A DNA stretch of 38,992 nucleotides from an uncultured Maribacter sp. (GTDB taxonomy: Bacteria; Bacteroidota; Bacteroidia; Flavobacteriales; Flavobacteriaceae), in NCBI GenBank assembly GCA_937125035.1, contig CAKZLG010000168.1:1-38992 (forward strand). Direction: 5' to 3'. Every line of letters starts with the position of its first letter. Position 1 is the stretch's first letter. The position numbers and the translations under genes are program-made. Of the stretch, positions 17,347 to 27,176 are shown in pieces. Under the pieces are notes generated by a model. That model saw only the letters and a list, made by a program, of their open reading frames with translations, searched no databases and was not told the origin of the DNA.

Positions 17347-19785
17347 ATGAAAAAAGGACTTCCTCTTCTTTTTAGAAACTTTTTTGTCATCGTTTTCTTT
17401 TTGGTGGTAGCACTGGTCTATTTTCATCCGGTATTGCAGGGAAAGGTCATCTTTCAACAGGATATTGCCCAATATACGGGCATGGCCAAGGAACAAAATG
17501 ATTTCAGGAAACGGACGGACACGGAACCGTACTGGACCAATCGTGCCTTTGGAGGCATGCCCACATACCAATTGGGAGCCAATTATCCCCATGATTATAT
17601 AAAGCAATTAGACCGTTACCTTCGTTTTCTACCGCGGCCCGCAGACTATCTTTTTCTTTATTTTATTGGTTTCTACATTCTTTTATGCTGTCTTAAGGTA
17701 GACTACAGATTGGCCATTGTTGGAGCGCTGGCCTATGGTTTTTCCACCTACCTTATCATTATCATCGGCGCCGGGCATAATGCCAAGGCCCATGCGCTGG
17801 CCTATTTGCCCTTGGTACTGGGGGGCATTATCTTGGTCTTTCGTAAAAAATACCTTTGGGGCTTTATTTTAACAGCGTTCGCCATGGCCTTGGAGATTGT
17901 GGCGAACCACTACCAGATGACCTATTATTTTATGCTGTTGGTCTTGGTGCTGGGCACTGTCTTTCTGGTGGATGCCATCCGCAAAAAATACCTGAAACAT
18001 TTCTTTACCTCTGTAGGACTCTTGCTCTTGGCCGTTACTCTGGGTATTGCGGTGAACGCCACCAGTCTCATGGCCACCAAGGAATATGCGGACTGGAGCA
18101 CGCGGGGCAAGAGCGACCTGACCATTGCACCAGATGGTTCCCCAAAAGAAACGACCGAAGGGCTGAACAAGGCGTATATCACCCAATGGAGCTATGGCAT
18201 TGCAGAATCCCTTAACCTTTTTGTCCCCCGGCTTTTTGGAGGGGCCAGTCAGGAAAATTTAGGAGAGGATTCAAAATCCTTCCAATATTTGGTGGATAAG
18301 GGACTGCCCAGAAGCAGTGCGCTGGATTTTGTAAGTGGCCTGCCCCTGTATTGGGGAGACCAGCCAGGGACCTCAGGACCCGCCTATCTTGGTGCGGTCA
18401 TCTTTTTTCTGTTCCTTTTGGGCCTTTTCCTCGTCAAGGGCAAACACAAGTGGTGGTTGTTATTTGGAACAGTACTCTCCTTGGTGCTGTCTTGGGGCAA
18501 GAACTTCAGTGTGCTTACAGATTTTATGATCGATTATTTTCCGCTCTATGATAAATTCAGGGCGGTCTCTTCCGTTCAGGTCATCTTGGAGCTTTGTGTG
18601 CCAATTTTGGCCATGCTAGCGGTAAAGAAGCTCTTCAGTTCAAAAGTACCTGAAAAAGATAAGTACATGGCATTGAAATATGCCACCGGCTCTATTGTGG
18701 TCTTGGGCGTGGGCCTTTTCCTTTTAAAGGGTACTTTTAGTTTTATAGGGGCGGCAGATGAACGCTTACGCATGACGGGCCTAGAGGAATTGCCCGCCAT
18801 GTTGCGGTTGGATAGGAAAGCCGTGTACACCAGTGACCTATTGCGTTCCCTTGTATTTTCCTTACTGGCCGCTGCACTTCTTTGGCTGTATTTGAAGAAG
18901 AAGCTCAAGACCAATATGATCATTCTGGTGCTGGGGGTGCTGGTCGTTTGGGATTTGGTGGGCGTAGACCGCCGTTATGTGAACCAAGACGATTTTGTGG
19001 CGAAAAGAGCCATGTTGGAGCCCTTTCAGCCCACGTCTGCGGACAAGTCCATCTTACAAGATGAAGGTGTTTTTAGGGTCTTTGACCAAACTGATGGTTT
19101 CGACTCTGCCAAGACGGCCTATTTCCACCAGAGCATTACAGGGTACCATGCGGCCAAACCCGCTCGGATGCAGGATCTTTTTGATTTTCACGTGTATAAA
19201 GGCAACTTGGCTGTCTTCAACATGCTCAATGTAAAATATGTGGTTCAGCAAGACAATGAAGGCAATCCCATACCCTTGGAAAACCCCAATGCCAACGGCA
19301 ATGCTTGGTTTGTGCAGAAATTGTTGGAAGTAGATACCGCCAATGATGAGATAATGGCGCTTGACACCTTGGAGACCGCTACCACGGCCGTGGTGAATAG
19401 CCGCGAGTTCAAGAATATAAACAGGTTTGACTATCAACTGGACTCCACAGCGGTAATCGCCCTTACGGATTATGCCCCAAATGAATTGAGGTATGTGTCC
19501 AAGAACCCCAATGCGGGGGTGGCCGTGTTTTCCGAGATGTACTATCCCCAAGGATGGAATGCCTATATTGATGATAGCCCAACACCCCATTTCCGGGTGA
19601 ATTATGTATTGCGCGCCTTAAAGATACCTGCTGGGGACCATACGATCGTCTTCAAGTTTGAGCCCACCGTGGTAGCACAGGGCAGTGCCATTGCTTTGGG
19701 AAGTTCAATCTTATTGGTGCTGATCATACTTGGGGGCGTGGGCTACACGTTCATGGCATCCAGAAAAGAGGAGCGCCCGTCATGA
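17347..19785 (+). CDS. YfhO-family integral membrane glycosyltransferase-like protein
   Basis: 812 aa from ATG 17347. After one N-terminal membrane helix comes a periplasmic loop with QQDIAQYTG (near residue 45) and YWTNRAFGGMPTYQ, the conserved GT-C-like first-loop region of YfhO proteins. About a dozen membrane helices follow to residue 560, then a soluble beta-rich C-terminal domain and a final helix. The family is linked to glycosylation of cell-wall or surface polymers using lipid-linked sugars. It overlaps the GT4 gene by 4 bp (ATGA), so the two are translationally coupled. Confidence 0.88.
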   Translation: MKKGLPLLFRNFFVIVFFLVVALVYFHPVLQGKVIFQQDIAQYTGMAKEQNDFRKRTDTEPYWTNRAFGGMPTYQLGANYPHDYIKQLDRYLRFLPRPADYLFLYFIGFYILLCCLKVDYRLAIVGALAYGFSTYLIIIIGAGHNAKAHALAYLPLVLGGIILVFRKKYLWGFILTAFAMALEIVANHYQMTYYFMLLVLVLGTVFLVDAIRKKYLKHFFTSVGLLLLAVTLGIAVNATSLMATKEYADWSTRGKSDLTIAPDGSPKETTEGLNKAYITQWSYGIAESLNLFVPRLFGGASQENLGEDSKSFQYLVDKGLPRSSALDFVSGLPLYWGDQPGTSGPAYLGAVIFFLFLLGLFLVKGKHKWWLLFGTVLSLVLSWGKNFSVLTDFMIDYFPLYDKFRAVSSVQVILELCVPILAMLAVKKLFSSKVPEKDKYMALKYATGSIVVLGVGLFLLKGTFSFIGAADERLRMTGLEELPAMLRLDRKAVYTSDLLRSLVFSLLAAALLWLYLKKKLKTNMIILVLGVLVVWDLVGVDRRYVNQDDFVAKRAMLEPFQPTSADKSILQDEGVFRVFDQTDGFDSAKTAYFHQSITGYHAAKPARMQDLFDFHVYKGNLAVFNMLNVKYVVQQDNEGNPIPLENPNANGNAWFVQKLLEVDTANDEIMALDTLETATTAVVNSREFKNINRFDYQLDSTAVIALTDYAPNELRYVSKNPNAGVAVFSEMYYPQGWNAYIDDSPTPHFRVNYVLRALKIPAGDHTIVFKFEPTVVAQGSAIALGSSILLVLIILGGVGYTFMASRKEERPS

Positions 19786-21059
19786 GAAAGGTTTTGGTCA
19801 TTGCCTACTATTGGCCTCCTGCTGGAGGTCCTGGAGTACAACGATGGCTGAAATTCCTAACCTATCTGCCCGCACATGGCATAACGCCCATACTCTATCT
19901 ACCTGAAAATCCGCACTACCCCATAACCGATCCCACGCTGCTGAAGGAGGTGCCCACGGATTTGAAGATTTATCGTTTGCCCATTGCGGAGCCCTATGGG
20001 CTGGCCCGTCTTTTTTCTAAAAAGAAAACGGCGCGTATCAGTTCGGGGATCATCCAAAAAGAGCGGAAACAATCCGTATTGGAGAAGTTTTTTCTTTGGG
20101 TAAGGGGCAACTTTTTTATTCCGGATGCGCGAAGATCATGGATCAAACCTTCCATAGCCCATCTAAAGGACATCATTGCCATGGAACAGGTGGATACCCT
20201 GATTTCCACAGGGCCACCGCACAGTTTGCACCTCATTGCACTGGGGCTCAAAGAGCAACTGGGGCTCCGGTGGATCGCTGATTTCAGGGATCCGTGGACC
20301 ACTATTGGCTATCATGGGAAATTAAGGCTCACCCAGGCCGCACAGCAAAAACATGAAGCTTTGGAAAAGAAGGTCCTTCAAGGGGCCAGTCACATTGTAG
20401 TGACCAGCTATACCACGCAAAAGGAGTTTCAAAAGAAGACGGACGTGCCCATTACGGTAATCACCAATGGGCATGATGTGGAACCTACAAATGAAAAGGT
20501 ACGCTTAGATGATGCGTTCACACTATCGCACATAGGCTCCCTGCTCAGTGGCCGTAATCCGAGGACTTTATGGCAGGTCCTGTCTGAACTGAACAGGGAG
20601 GTGGAAGGATTTCAAGAGGATTTTGAACTACAACTTGCCGGTGTGGTGAGTGAAGAGGTGATGGAAGACCTGGAAGACTACGGGCTTAGGCCCCAGACGA
20701 AGGTCATGGGCTATGTAGATCACGGCCACGCGCTGCGCTTACAACAGCAAAGCCAACTCTTGCTATTGGTGGAAATCGATTCCGAGGAGACCCAAGGCAT
20801 CATTCCCGGGAAGCTCTTTGAATACCTCGCCTCAAAAAGGCCCATCATTGCCATAGGGCCCAAGAAATGGGATGCCGAGCGTATTATTCTGGACAGTGGG
20901 GCTGGTACCATACACCGCTACGAGGATCATAATGCATTAAAAAACCTATTTTTAGCATATTATTCAGCATACAAAAAGGGCCAGTTGACGTTGCGGCCCT
21001 CAGATCCACAGCGGTTTTCAAGACAGAGACTGACCAAGGAATTAGCAGAGATCATCTAA
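19782..21059 (+). CDS. glycosyltransferase family 4-type (GT-B fold) protein
   Basis: A 425-aa cytoplasmic GT-B enzyme. The N-terminal half starts with the nucleotide-independent acceptor-domain signature AYYWPPAGGPGVQRWLK. STGPPHS and IADFRDPW segments follow. The C-terminal half contains SHIGSLLSGRNP and the sugar-nucleotide-binding E-x7-E-like segment GIIPGKLFEYLASKRPI. It presumably adds a sugar to a lipid-linked glycan. It is coupled at both ends: a 4-bp overlap with yfhO and a TAATG one-base overlap with the flippase. Confidence 0.88.
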   Translation: MRKVLVIAYYWPPAGGPGVQRWLKFLTYLPAHGITPILYLPENPHYPITDPTLLKEVPTDLKIYRLPIAEPYGLARLFSKKKTARISSGIIQKERKQSVLEKFFLWVRGNFFIPDARRSWIKPSIAHLKDIIAMEQVDTLISTGPPHSLHLIALGLKEQLGLRWIADFRDPWTTIGYHGKLRLTQAAQQKHEALEKKVLQGASHIVVTSYTTQKEFQKKTDVPITVITNGHDVEPTNEKVRLDDAFTLSHIGSLLSGRNPRTLWQVLSELNREVEGFQEDFELQLAGVVSEEVMEDLEDYGLRPQTKVMGYVDHGHALRLQQQSQLLLLVEIDSEETQGIIPGKLFEYLASKRPIIAIGPKKWDAERIILDSGAGTIHRYEDHNALKNLFLAYYSAYKKGQLTLRPSDPQRFSRQRLTKELAEII

Positions 21060-22510
21060 TGGGCATTGTATTCAAACAATCATTACAGAACACTGTGGTC
21101 ACCTATTTTGGGTTTGTCATTGGGGCCATTAATACCTTGGTCCTCTATACCCGCTTTATGAAGGACGCGGATTATGGACTTGTTCAGGTAGTCCTATCGG
21201 TATCTGCCGTACTTATGCCCCTGCTTTCCTTTGGTGTCCCCAATGCCTTGGTGAAGTTCTATTCTGGTTTTGATCGTTCGGAACAGGGTCATTTTCTCAA
21301 CCTCATGTTGGTGCTGCCCCTTTTGTTCATCTTGCCCATTGCTTTACTGAGTTTTTTGGCCAATGAGGCCATAGGCAATCTATTGGCTAGGGAGAACCCC
21401 GTGGTGCGCCATTACGTTTGGCATATCTTTCTAATAGGGATGGCCATGGCCTATTTTGAGGTTTTTTATGCTTGGGCACGGGTCTACCTCCGTTCCGTGT
21501 TCGGTAATTTCATGAAAGAGATCTTCTGTAGGGTAGGGCAGTCCGTGCTCTTGGTGTTGCTGGTGGTTGAGGCCATAGATGTGCCCATGTTCCTTAGGGC
21601 TTTAGTGGGGCTTTACCTGCTCAGGACCTTGGTCATGAAATTATATGCCTTTAAAATAAGACCTCCGGTACTTTCTTTAGCACTTCCTGAAAATACAAGG
21701 GCCATCCTTACCTACAGTCTTCTGATCATTCTTGGTGGTTCCACGGCCATGGTCTTGTTGGAGGTGGATAAAGTGATGCTCAATAATTATTTGAAAATTG
21801 AAAACGTTGCGTATTACGGGGTAGCCGGTTTTATTGCCATGACCATAGCGGTTCCCTCGCGCGCCATGCACCAGATTACCTACCCCCTTACGGCCGAATA
21901 CCTGAACCGTAAGGACCTGGTTTCACTGGAAAACCTTTACCACCGTAGTTCATTAACACTTTTCAGCATCTCTGGGTGGTTGTTTTTGTTGATCATATTG
22001 AATTTGGAGGATATGTACCAATTATTGCCCAAAGGCTATGGCGAAGGGGTTTTCATTGTCTTTTGGCTGGGACTCGCAAAATTGTTCGATGCGCTTTTAG
22101 GCAATAACAATTCCATTTTATATAACTCCAATTATTACCGCAGTATTTTGATCTTAGGGGTCTTGTTGGCCTTCATGGCCATTGCGTTCAATATGTGGCT
22201 TATTCCCCATTGGGGCCTCAATGGGGCGGCCCTCGCCAGTTTTTCGGCCTTTTTCATCTATAATACACTTAAAATTGGATATGTGAGGGCCAAGTTCAAC
22301 ATGGTTCCCTTCGGGAAGGGGACCACGAAAATTGTGGCTTTACTCTTATTGTTGGGGGCTCTGTTTTATTTTGTGCGCTTCCCATTTCATCCCATCTTGA
22401 ACATGGTCCTAAAGGGTTCCTTGATCACCTTGGCCTATTTTGGATTGATGTACCGCTTTAAAATATCCGAAGACCTGTACCTACTACTGGCCAAGTACCT
22501 TAAGAACTAA
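21059..22510 (+). CDS. Wzx-type oligosaccharide flippase / polysaccharide biosynthesis membrane protein
   Basis: A 483-aa protein with about 14 predicted membrane helices and no soluble domain, fitting the MOP-superfamily lipopolysaccharide/O-antigen flippases. The start FKQSLQNTVVTYFGFVIGAINTL is typical of flavobacterial members. It probably moves a lipid-linked oligosaccharide made with the help of the upstream GT4. It ends an operon of three coupled genes. The 196 bp downstream contain only the terminator of the opposite-strand gene; none is obvious for this transcript. Confidence 0.88.
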   Translation: MGIVFKQSLQNTVVTYFGFVIGAINTLVLYTRFMKDADYGLVQVVLSVSAVLMPLLSFGVPNALVKFYSGFDRSEQGHFLNLMLVLPLLFILPIALLSFLANEAIGNLLARENPVVRHYVWHIFLIGMAMAYFEVFYAWARVYLRSVFGNFMKEIFCRVGQSVLLVLLVVEAIDVPMFLRALVGLYLLRTLVMKLYAFKIRPPVLSLALPENTRAILTYSLLIILGGSTAMVLLEVDKVMLNNYLKIENVAYYGVAGFIAMTIAVPSRAMHQITYPLTAEYLNRKDLVSLENLYHRSSLTLFSISGWLFLLIILNLEDMYQLLPKGYGEGVFIVFWLGLAKLFDALLGNNNSILYNSNYYRSILILGVLLAFMAIAFNMWLIPHWGLNGAALASFSAFFIYNTLKIGYVRAKFNMVPFGKGTTKIVALLLLLGALFYFVRFPFHPILNMVLKGSLITLAYFGLMYRFKISEDLYLLLAKYLKN

Positions 22511-22607
22511 ATCAGCTACCATTCAAAAGCATCATTCCCTTAAGACATAAGGATATGTTGGTGCCCATACACATTGGCTGTGGTACCGCCGAGCATTTGA
22601 TATGCGC

Positions 22608-22645
22608 AAAAAAAAGCCCCGTAGTGGACGAATCCACCACGGGGC
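22608..22645 (-). terminator. intrinsic terminator of the basic secreted protein gene
   Basis: A 13-bp stem, 22616-22628 with 22633-22645 around a CGAA loop and one mismatch, is followed on the minus strand by eight T (22615-22608). It lies about 60 bp after the stop at 22707. Confidence 0.92.
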
Positions 22646-22706
22646 TAAACAACTAACCAACCTAAAAACTATCTTTCATTGTCCAAAAAAGGACATATGG
22701 TACGAT

Positions 22707-23891
22707 CTACTGTCTGTTACGACTCCGTGCAGTGGCCGAACGGGAAGTACTATTGCTCCTGGGGGCCGCTTTGTTTACCGATCTACTCCTTGTAGTACTA
22801 CTAACCGTTGATCTAGACCTGCTAGGAGCCTTGACCGCATTTCTACGGACGTTGTTCTGTGTCCGTTTTTGTGCCACGCTTCTGGTTGCGCTATTTTGCG
22901 CTTTGCGGACGGAAGAACTTCTGTCCACCGGTCTTTTGTACGTTGTGGTACTCCGGGTTACAGTCGTACTTCTTGGGGTACGGGTCACTTCCCTTTTTGT
23001 TACGCTTCTGTTGGCATTGCCCCTAACGGAGGCATTGCTTCTCTTCACCGAGGCCGTACTTCTTTGGTTTACCGCACTCCTGCTTCTGTTGGCATTGCCA
23101 TTGGAGCGTAGGGCCTTTCCATTTTCCGTACGTCCTCTGGACGCTACGGTATTTCTGCTGTTGGCCGTATTGCGGTTAGACCTTACCCTGTTGTCCCTAA
23201 GGGCCACACGCTTATCGTTTCTATAGATGGTGGCACGTTCCCTGCGCACATTGTTGAACCTGTGTTCTCTGCCAATTTGGGCATATGCTCTTCTTATATT
23301 GTTTCTATAAGGCCTGTACCAAGTATACCTAAAGGGCGTATAGAACCTTCTATAAGGCGTGTTCCAAACGTTGTGGAACCCAAGGACCGGTCTGGCAAAC
23401 CACCTATGAAAGGGGCTGAACACATACCGTCTGTTATAGATATTGATGAAACCGGTATGATGGCTAAAAACCCCACCGTTGTAAAAGATATTGAGGCCGC
23501 CCAACCTACGGACCAATCCGTTGTTATAGGATACGTTGATATTGCCTATCTGTGCCACCCTACCAAAGTGGTCGTAAAAGACAGGTACGTTCTCTACTTG
23601 GATCACAGCACCAAAATCATCGAACTGTACAAAGGGGTTATAATCGAAACCTGAATTGAAGGTGATACCGACGTTCCCCATACGGGCGCCGACACCTACA
23701 TTAACACGGTTATCAATGTAAAAATCGAACTCCCCGTCTGGAAATACGGAAAATGTGATGCCATCCTCTACAAAGATGAAGGCGTTTCCGTTGTTAAAGT
23801 TGACGGTTGCAACCTTATCCTCAGCTATTGCGGCATTGACCATCACTGTGCCAAAAAGTACCGCTGTCATAATGAGTGCTAACTTTTTCAT
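22707..23891 (-). CDS. secreted protein with beta-repeat N-domain and long Arg/Ser/Asn-rich basic tail
   Basis: A 394-aa protein I cannot assign to a characterised family. A signal peptide (1-23, ending AIA) is followed by residues 25-160 with a loose 16-20-residue repeat of the form v-x-Y-x-x-G-x-v-x-x-x-G-x-x-x-i (for example around FYDHFGRVAQIGNIN, VSYNNGLVRRLGGLN and FYNGGVFSHHTGFIN). A Tyr/Arg/Pro-rich stretch (165-205) comes next. The last 180 residues are low-complexity Arg/Ser/Thr/Asn/Ala with very few acidic residues and no hydrophobic core. A 15-bp-spaced TTTG/TATACTTG pair (23980-23954, minus strand) could be the promoter, and a short GC hairpin lies in the leader. The tail could bind polyanions such as DNA or acidic polysaccharide (inference). 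Confidence 0.7.
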   Translation of the reverse strand: MKKLALIMTAVLFGTVMVNAAIAEDKVATVNFNNGNAFIFVEDGITFSVFPDGEFDFYIDNRVNVGVGARMGNVGITFNSGFDYNPFVQFDDFGAVIQVENVPVFYDHFGRVAQIGNINVSYNNGLVRRLGGLNIFYNGGVFSHHTGFINIYNRRYVFSPFHRWFARPVLGFHNVWNTPYRRFYTPFRYTWYRPYRNNIRRAYAQIGREHRFNNVRRERATIYRNDKRVALRDNRVRSNRNTANSRNTVASRGRTENGKALRSNGNANRSRSAVNQRSTASVKRSNASVRGNANRSVTKREVTRTPRSTTVTRSTTTYKRPVDRSSSVRKAQNSATRSVAQKRTQNNVRRNAVKAPSRSRSTVSSTTRSRSVNKAAPRSNSTSRSATARSRNRQ

Positions 23892-23906
23892 GATATAAGG
23901 TTTTAA

Positions 23907-23925
23907 ACCTGCCCAAGGACAGGTG
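23907..23925 (-). other. short hairpin in the 5' leader of the basic protein gene
   Basis: ACCTG and CAGGT arms with CC/GG inside form a 7-bp stem 15 bp before the start codon of the 394-aa gene. It could influence translation or mRNA stability. The rest of the 264-bp gap (23892-24155) is AT-rich and shows no gene. Confidence 0.4.
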
Positions 23926-24155
23926 GGTTATGAATGCAATTATTCGCATTCCCCAAGTATATTACAAACAGCGTGCCAAAAAAGATTAATATTATGTAAT
24001 ATCATGAAAATCATATAGTTGCATTTAAAATTTAAGAAGGAAAGGACATGGTGAATCGCAAAATTCTCCTTAAATCTGGGAGGTATGTTCTTTTTTTACC
24101 CTATTTACAAGGTAGGGCCATTGCGCATAGCAAAAGTCAGTGAGGGTGCCGTGGG

Positions 24156-26945
24156 TCAGGGTAGTTTGGCCATTAAGTAAGCCGCCGTAAAAGATTCCTT
24201 ATGCTTTGCCACCTCTTCAGGCGTACCACTGGCCATGAGCTGACCACCCTTTTCGCCCCCATCGGGCCCTAGGTCTATGATATGGTCCGCACATTTAATA
24301 AGGTCTATATTGTGCTCAATGACCACGATGGAATGCCCTTTTTTAATGAGGGCACTGAACGATTTCAACAACTTCTTGATGTCGTGAAAGTGAAGGCCCG
24401 TAGTGGGCTCATCAAAGATAAAGAGGGCCTTGTCCTTCGTAGTACCTTTTACCAGAAAAGAGGCCAGTTTAATGCGTTGGGCCTCCCCACCGGAAAGGGT
24501 AGAGGAAGACTGCCCAAGGGTCACATACCCCAAGCCCACATCTTGTAATGGTCTCAGTTTGGAGACGATTTTGGCTTCACCGCCCTCACCAAAGAAATGT
24601 ATGGCATCATCTATGGTCATGTTAAGGACGTCATCTATGTTCTTATGGTTAAAGGTGACCTCCAGCACATCTTTCTTAAAGCGCTTGCCGTGACAGGTGT
24701 CACATTCCAAATGCACGTCTGCCATAAACTGCATCTCAACGGTGATTTCACCCTCGCCCTTGCATTTTTCGCATCGGCCGCCGTCCACATTAAAGGAAAA
24801 GTGCTTGGCTTGGTAGTTCCTGATCTTGCTCAATTTTTGACCGGCGTACAGATTACGGATATCATCATAGGCCTTTATATAGGTGACCGGGTTGGAGCGG
24901 GAAGATCGCCCAATGGGATTTTGGTCCACGAACTCCACATGTTTTATATGCTTATAATTGCCCGTTACACTGGTATATTGGCCGGCTTTCTCACCATATC
25001 CGCCCGTTTCCTTAAGTAATATGGGGTAGAGTAATTTGCTCACCAAGGTACTCTTGCCACTGCCCGATACACCGGTGACCACCGTAAGGACATCCAAGGG
25101 AAATGTGATGTCGATATTTTTCAGATTGTTCTCCCTGGCACCCTTAATGGTGATGCTGTGCTTTGACGTGCTACGTTCTTTGGGTACCGCAATCTCCATA
25201 GTGCCATTTAGGTAACTGGCGGTAAGCGATGTGGAGTTCAGGACCGCGGATAAGGTGCCTTGGGCCACCACTTGCCCACCATGGGTGCCCGCCTCAGGAC
25301 CTATGTCAATGACCTCATCTGCCGCTTTCATGATATCCTCATCATGTTCCACAACAATGACCGTATTGCCCAGATCCCGCAGGGAGAGCAGTACTTCTAT
25401 AAGGTTTTCCGTGTCTTTTGGGTGAAGGCCAATACTGGGTTCATCTAAAATGTACATGGAACCCACAAGGCTGCTTCCCAAGGAAGTGGCCAGATTGATA
25501 CGCTGGCTCTCCCCTCCGGACAGCGTGTTGGATTTTCTGTTGAGCGTCAAATACCCCAGGCCCACTTTATGGAGAAAGCCCAATCTTGTTTTTATCTCAT
25601 GTAAGAGTCGCTTTGCAATGTGCAGCTCGTTATCCGTTAGTTCCATGGCATCGAAAAAAGCAATGAGCTTTTCTATGGACATCCCCACCAAGGTGGTTAT
25701 AGGGGTGCCGCCCACCTTTACATAATCGGTTTCGGGCCGTAACCTTTTCCCCTTGCACACACTGCAACGGGTCTTTCCACGGTACCGGGAGAGCATGACC
25801 CTGTTCTGTATTTTATAGCTTTTTTCCTCTAGGGTATCAAAAAATTTGTGCAATCCTATAAAATGGTCGTTGCCCTCCCATACCAATTGTTTTTGTTCCT
25901 CGGAGAGTTCAAACCAAGGTTTGTGAATGGGAAAATCAAACAGATAGGCGGAATTCACCAGTTGGTCCCTGTACCAGCCCATACTTTCACCGCGCCAAGG
26001 GAAAACAGCGTTCTCATAAACGGACAGACCGGTGTTAGGAATGACGAGGTCCTCATCAATACCAATGACATCGCCATAACCCTCGCATTTGGGGCAGGCC
26101 CCATAAGGATTATTGAAACTGAAAAGGTGCACGTTGGGTTCCAGGAATGACATACCATCCAATTCAAACTTATTGCTGAACGGGGTTTTTAGGGCGTCCT
26201 CTATCGTTTCAACAACACAGGTGCCCTTGCCCTCAAAAAAAGCGGTGTCAACGGCATTGGCCAAGCGGTTTCTAAAATCCTCATCATCTTGGGCAATGAT
26301 GCGGTCCACGACCAAGTGAAAAGTACGGCCCATAGTCTCTGGGGCCTGTTCAATACGGTAGACCTTACCTTCATATTGCAGACGTGCATAACCTTGTTTT
26401 AAAAAAAGCTGCAGTGATTTTCGCACATCCCTGTCCTCCCGTATGGTCACTGGGGCCAGTAGCAATAGTTTTTTCCCGGTGGCAAAAGAAGCCACAAAAT
26501 CAACCACATCGGTAACGGTATGTTTTTTTACCTCCTGCCCGGAAATGGGTGAAAATGTTCGGCCGATACGGGCATATAGTAATTTTATGTAATCATAGAT
26601 TTCCGTAGTGGTGCCCACGGTAGAACGTGGGTTGGTGGAGTTCACCTTTTGCTCTATGGCAATGGCGGGTGCTATGCCTTTTATATAGTCCACCTTGGGT
26701 TTGTCCAATTTGCCCAAAAATTGGCGTGCATAAGAAGAAAGGCTTTCCACATACCGTCTTTGACCCTCTGCATAGAGCGTGTCAAAGGCCAAACTCGATT
26801 TTCCAGATCCCGAAAGCCCAGTGATCACCACCAGTTTATTTCTGGGAATGACGACATCAATATTCTTAAGGTTGTGCAGTTTTGCCCCCTTTATGATAAT
26901 GTTTTTCTTGGGATCGATCTCTGTAAGCTGTGGCATAATCGTCAT
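24156..26945 (-). CDS. uvrA: excinuclease ABC subunit A
   Basis: A 929-aa UvrA, the damage-recognition ATPase of nucleotide excision repair. Two ABC modules are visible: Walker [10 protein letters not shown] near the N-terminus with signature LSGGESQR, and GVSGSGKST with LSGGEAQR in the second half. Zinc-binding CxxC pairs are present (ACPKCEG with CSVCKG, and CEKCKGEG with CDTCHGKR). The start is not certain. A TATCTTTG -7 element at 26960-26953 would place transcription initiation near 26947, so TTG 26966 and ATG 26963 would be untranscribed; ATG 26945 or 26936 fits. I chose 26945, a nearly leaderless start. Confidence 0.95.
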   Translation of the reverse strand: MTIMPQLTEIDPKKNIIIKGAKLHNLKNIDVVIPRNKLVVITGLSGSGKSSLAFDTLYAEGQRRYVESLSSYARQFLGKLDKPKVDYIKGIAPAIAIEQKVNSTNPRSTVGTTTEIYDYIKLLYARIGRTFSPISGQEVKKHTVTDVVDFVASFATGKKLLLLAPVTIREDRDVRKSLQLFLKQGYARLQYEGKVYRIEQAPETMGRTFHLVVDRIIAQDDEDFRNRLANAVDTAFFEGKGTCVVETIEDALKTPFSNKFELDGMSFLEPNVHLFSFNNPYGACPKCEGYGDVIGIDEDLVIPNTGLSVYENAVFPWRGESMGWYRDQLVNSAYLFDFPIHKPWFELSEEQKQLVWEGNDHFIGLHKFFDTLEEKSYKIQNRVMLSRYRGKTRCSVCKGKRLRPETDYVKVGGTPITTLVGMSIEKLIAFFDAMELTDNELHIAKRLLHEIKTRLGFLHKVGLGYLTLNRKSNTLSGGESQRINLATSLGSSLVGSMYILDEPSIGLHPKDTENLIEVLLSLRDLGNTVIVVEHDEDIMKAADEVIDIGPEAGTHGGQVVAQGTLSAVLNSTSLTASYLNGTMEIAVPKERSTSKHSITIKGARENNLKNIDITFPLDVLTVVTGVSGSGKSTLVSKLLYPILLKETGGYGEKAGQYTSVTGNYKHIKHVEFVDQNPIGRSSRSNPVTYIKAYDDIRNLYAGQKLSKIRNYQAKHFSFNVDGGRCEKCKGEGEITVEMQFMADVHLECDTCHGKRFKKDVLEVTFNHKNIDDVLNMTIDDAIHFFGEGGEAKIVSKLRPLQDVGLGYVTLGQSSSTLSGGEAQRIKLASFLVKGTTKDKALFIFDEPTTGLHFHDIKKLLKSFSALIKKGHSIVVIEHNIDLIKCADHIIDLGPDGGEKGGQLMASGTPEEVAKHKESFTAAYLMAKLP

Positions 26946-26952
26946 TGGAGCG

Positions 26953-26960
26953 CAAAGATA
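26953..26960 (-). promoter_or_regulatory. Bacteroidota -7 element (TATCTTTG) of uvrA
   Basis: An exact TAnnTTTG on the minus strand lies 8 bp before ATG 26945. It is inside the longest possible uvrA frame and therefore decides the start. The -33 region is not a clear match. Confidence 0.5.
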
Positions 26961-27031
26961 CATCAAGCTTTATGATCCACCATGAAAACCTTGACCGGCC
27001 CAGTGGTTCATCGAATAAATTTCACATTTCT

Positions 27032-27060
27032 TTTGGATTGTTTATTTTTTTCTATCTTTG
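27032..27060 (+). promoter_or_regulatory. promoter of the first sigma-factor gene (TTTG-N17-TATCTTTG)
   Basis: TTTG at 27032-27035, a 17-bp spacer and TATCTTTG at 27053-27060 form the best full Bacteroidota-type promoter in the window. The predicted leader to the ATG at 27177 is about 110 bases. Confidence 0.65.
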
Positions 27061-27176
27061 ACTCCATTCAAAACGACGTATAGCCTATAGCACACTTTTA
27101 CTTTTAATGTTAGTATAATTCTCCAAAACCCCTTCTTGTTTTCAATGGGGGTTGATACAACGAAAAAAGTGAAGCT

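Noticed and set aside
22732-23226. 164-aa plus-strand ORF, Leu/Thr/Ala-rich
   Set aside because: It is the complement of the Arg/Ser-rich tail of the 394-aa gene. Its composition is a mirror of that low-complexity region, and no promoter or start context supports it.
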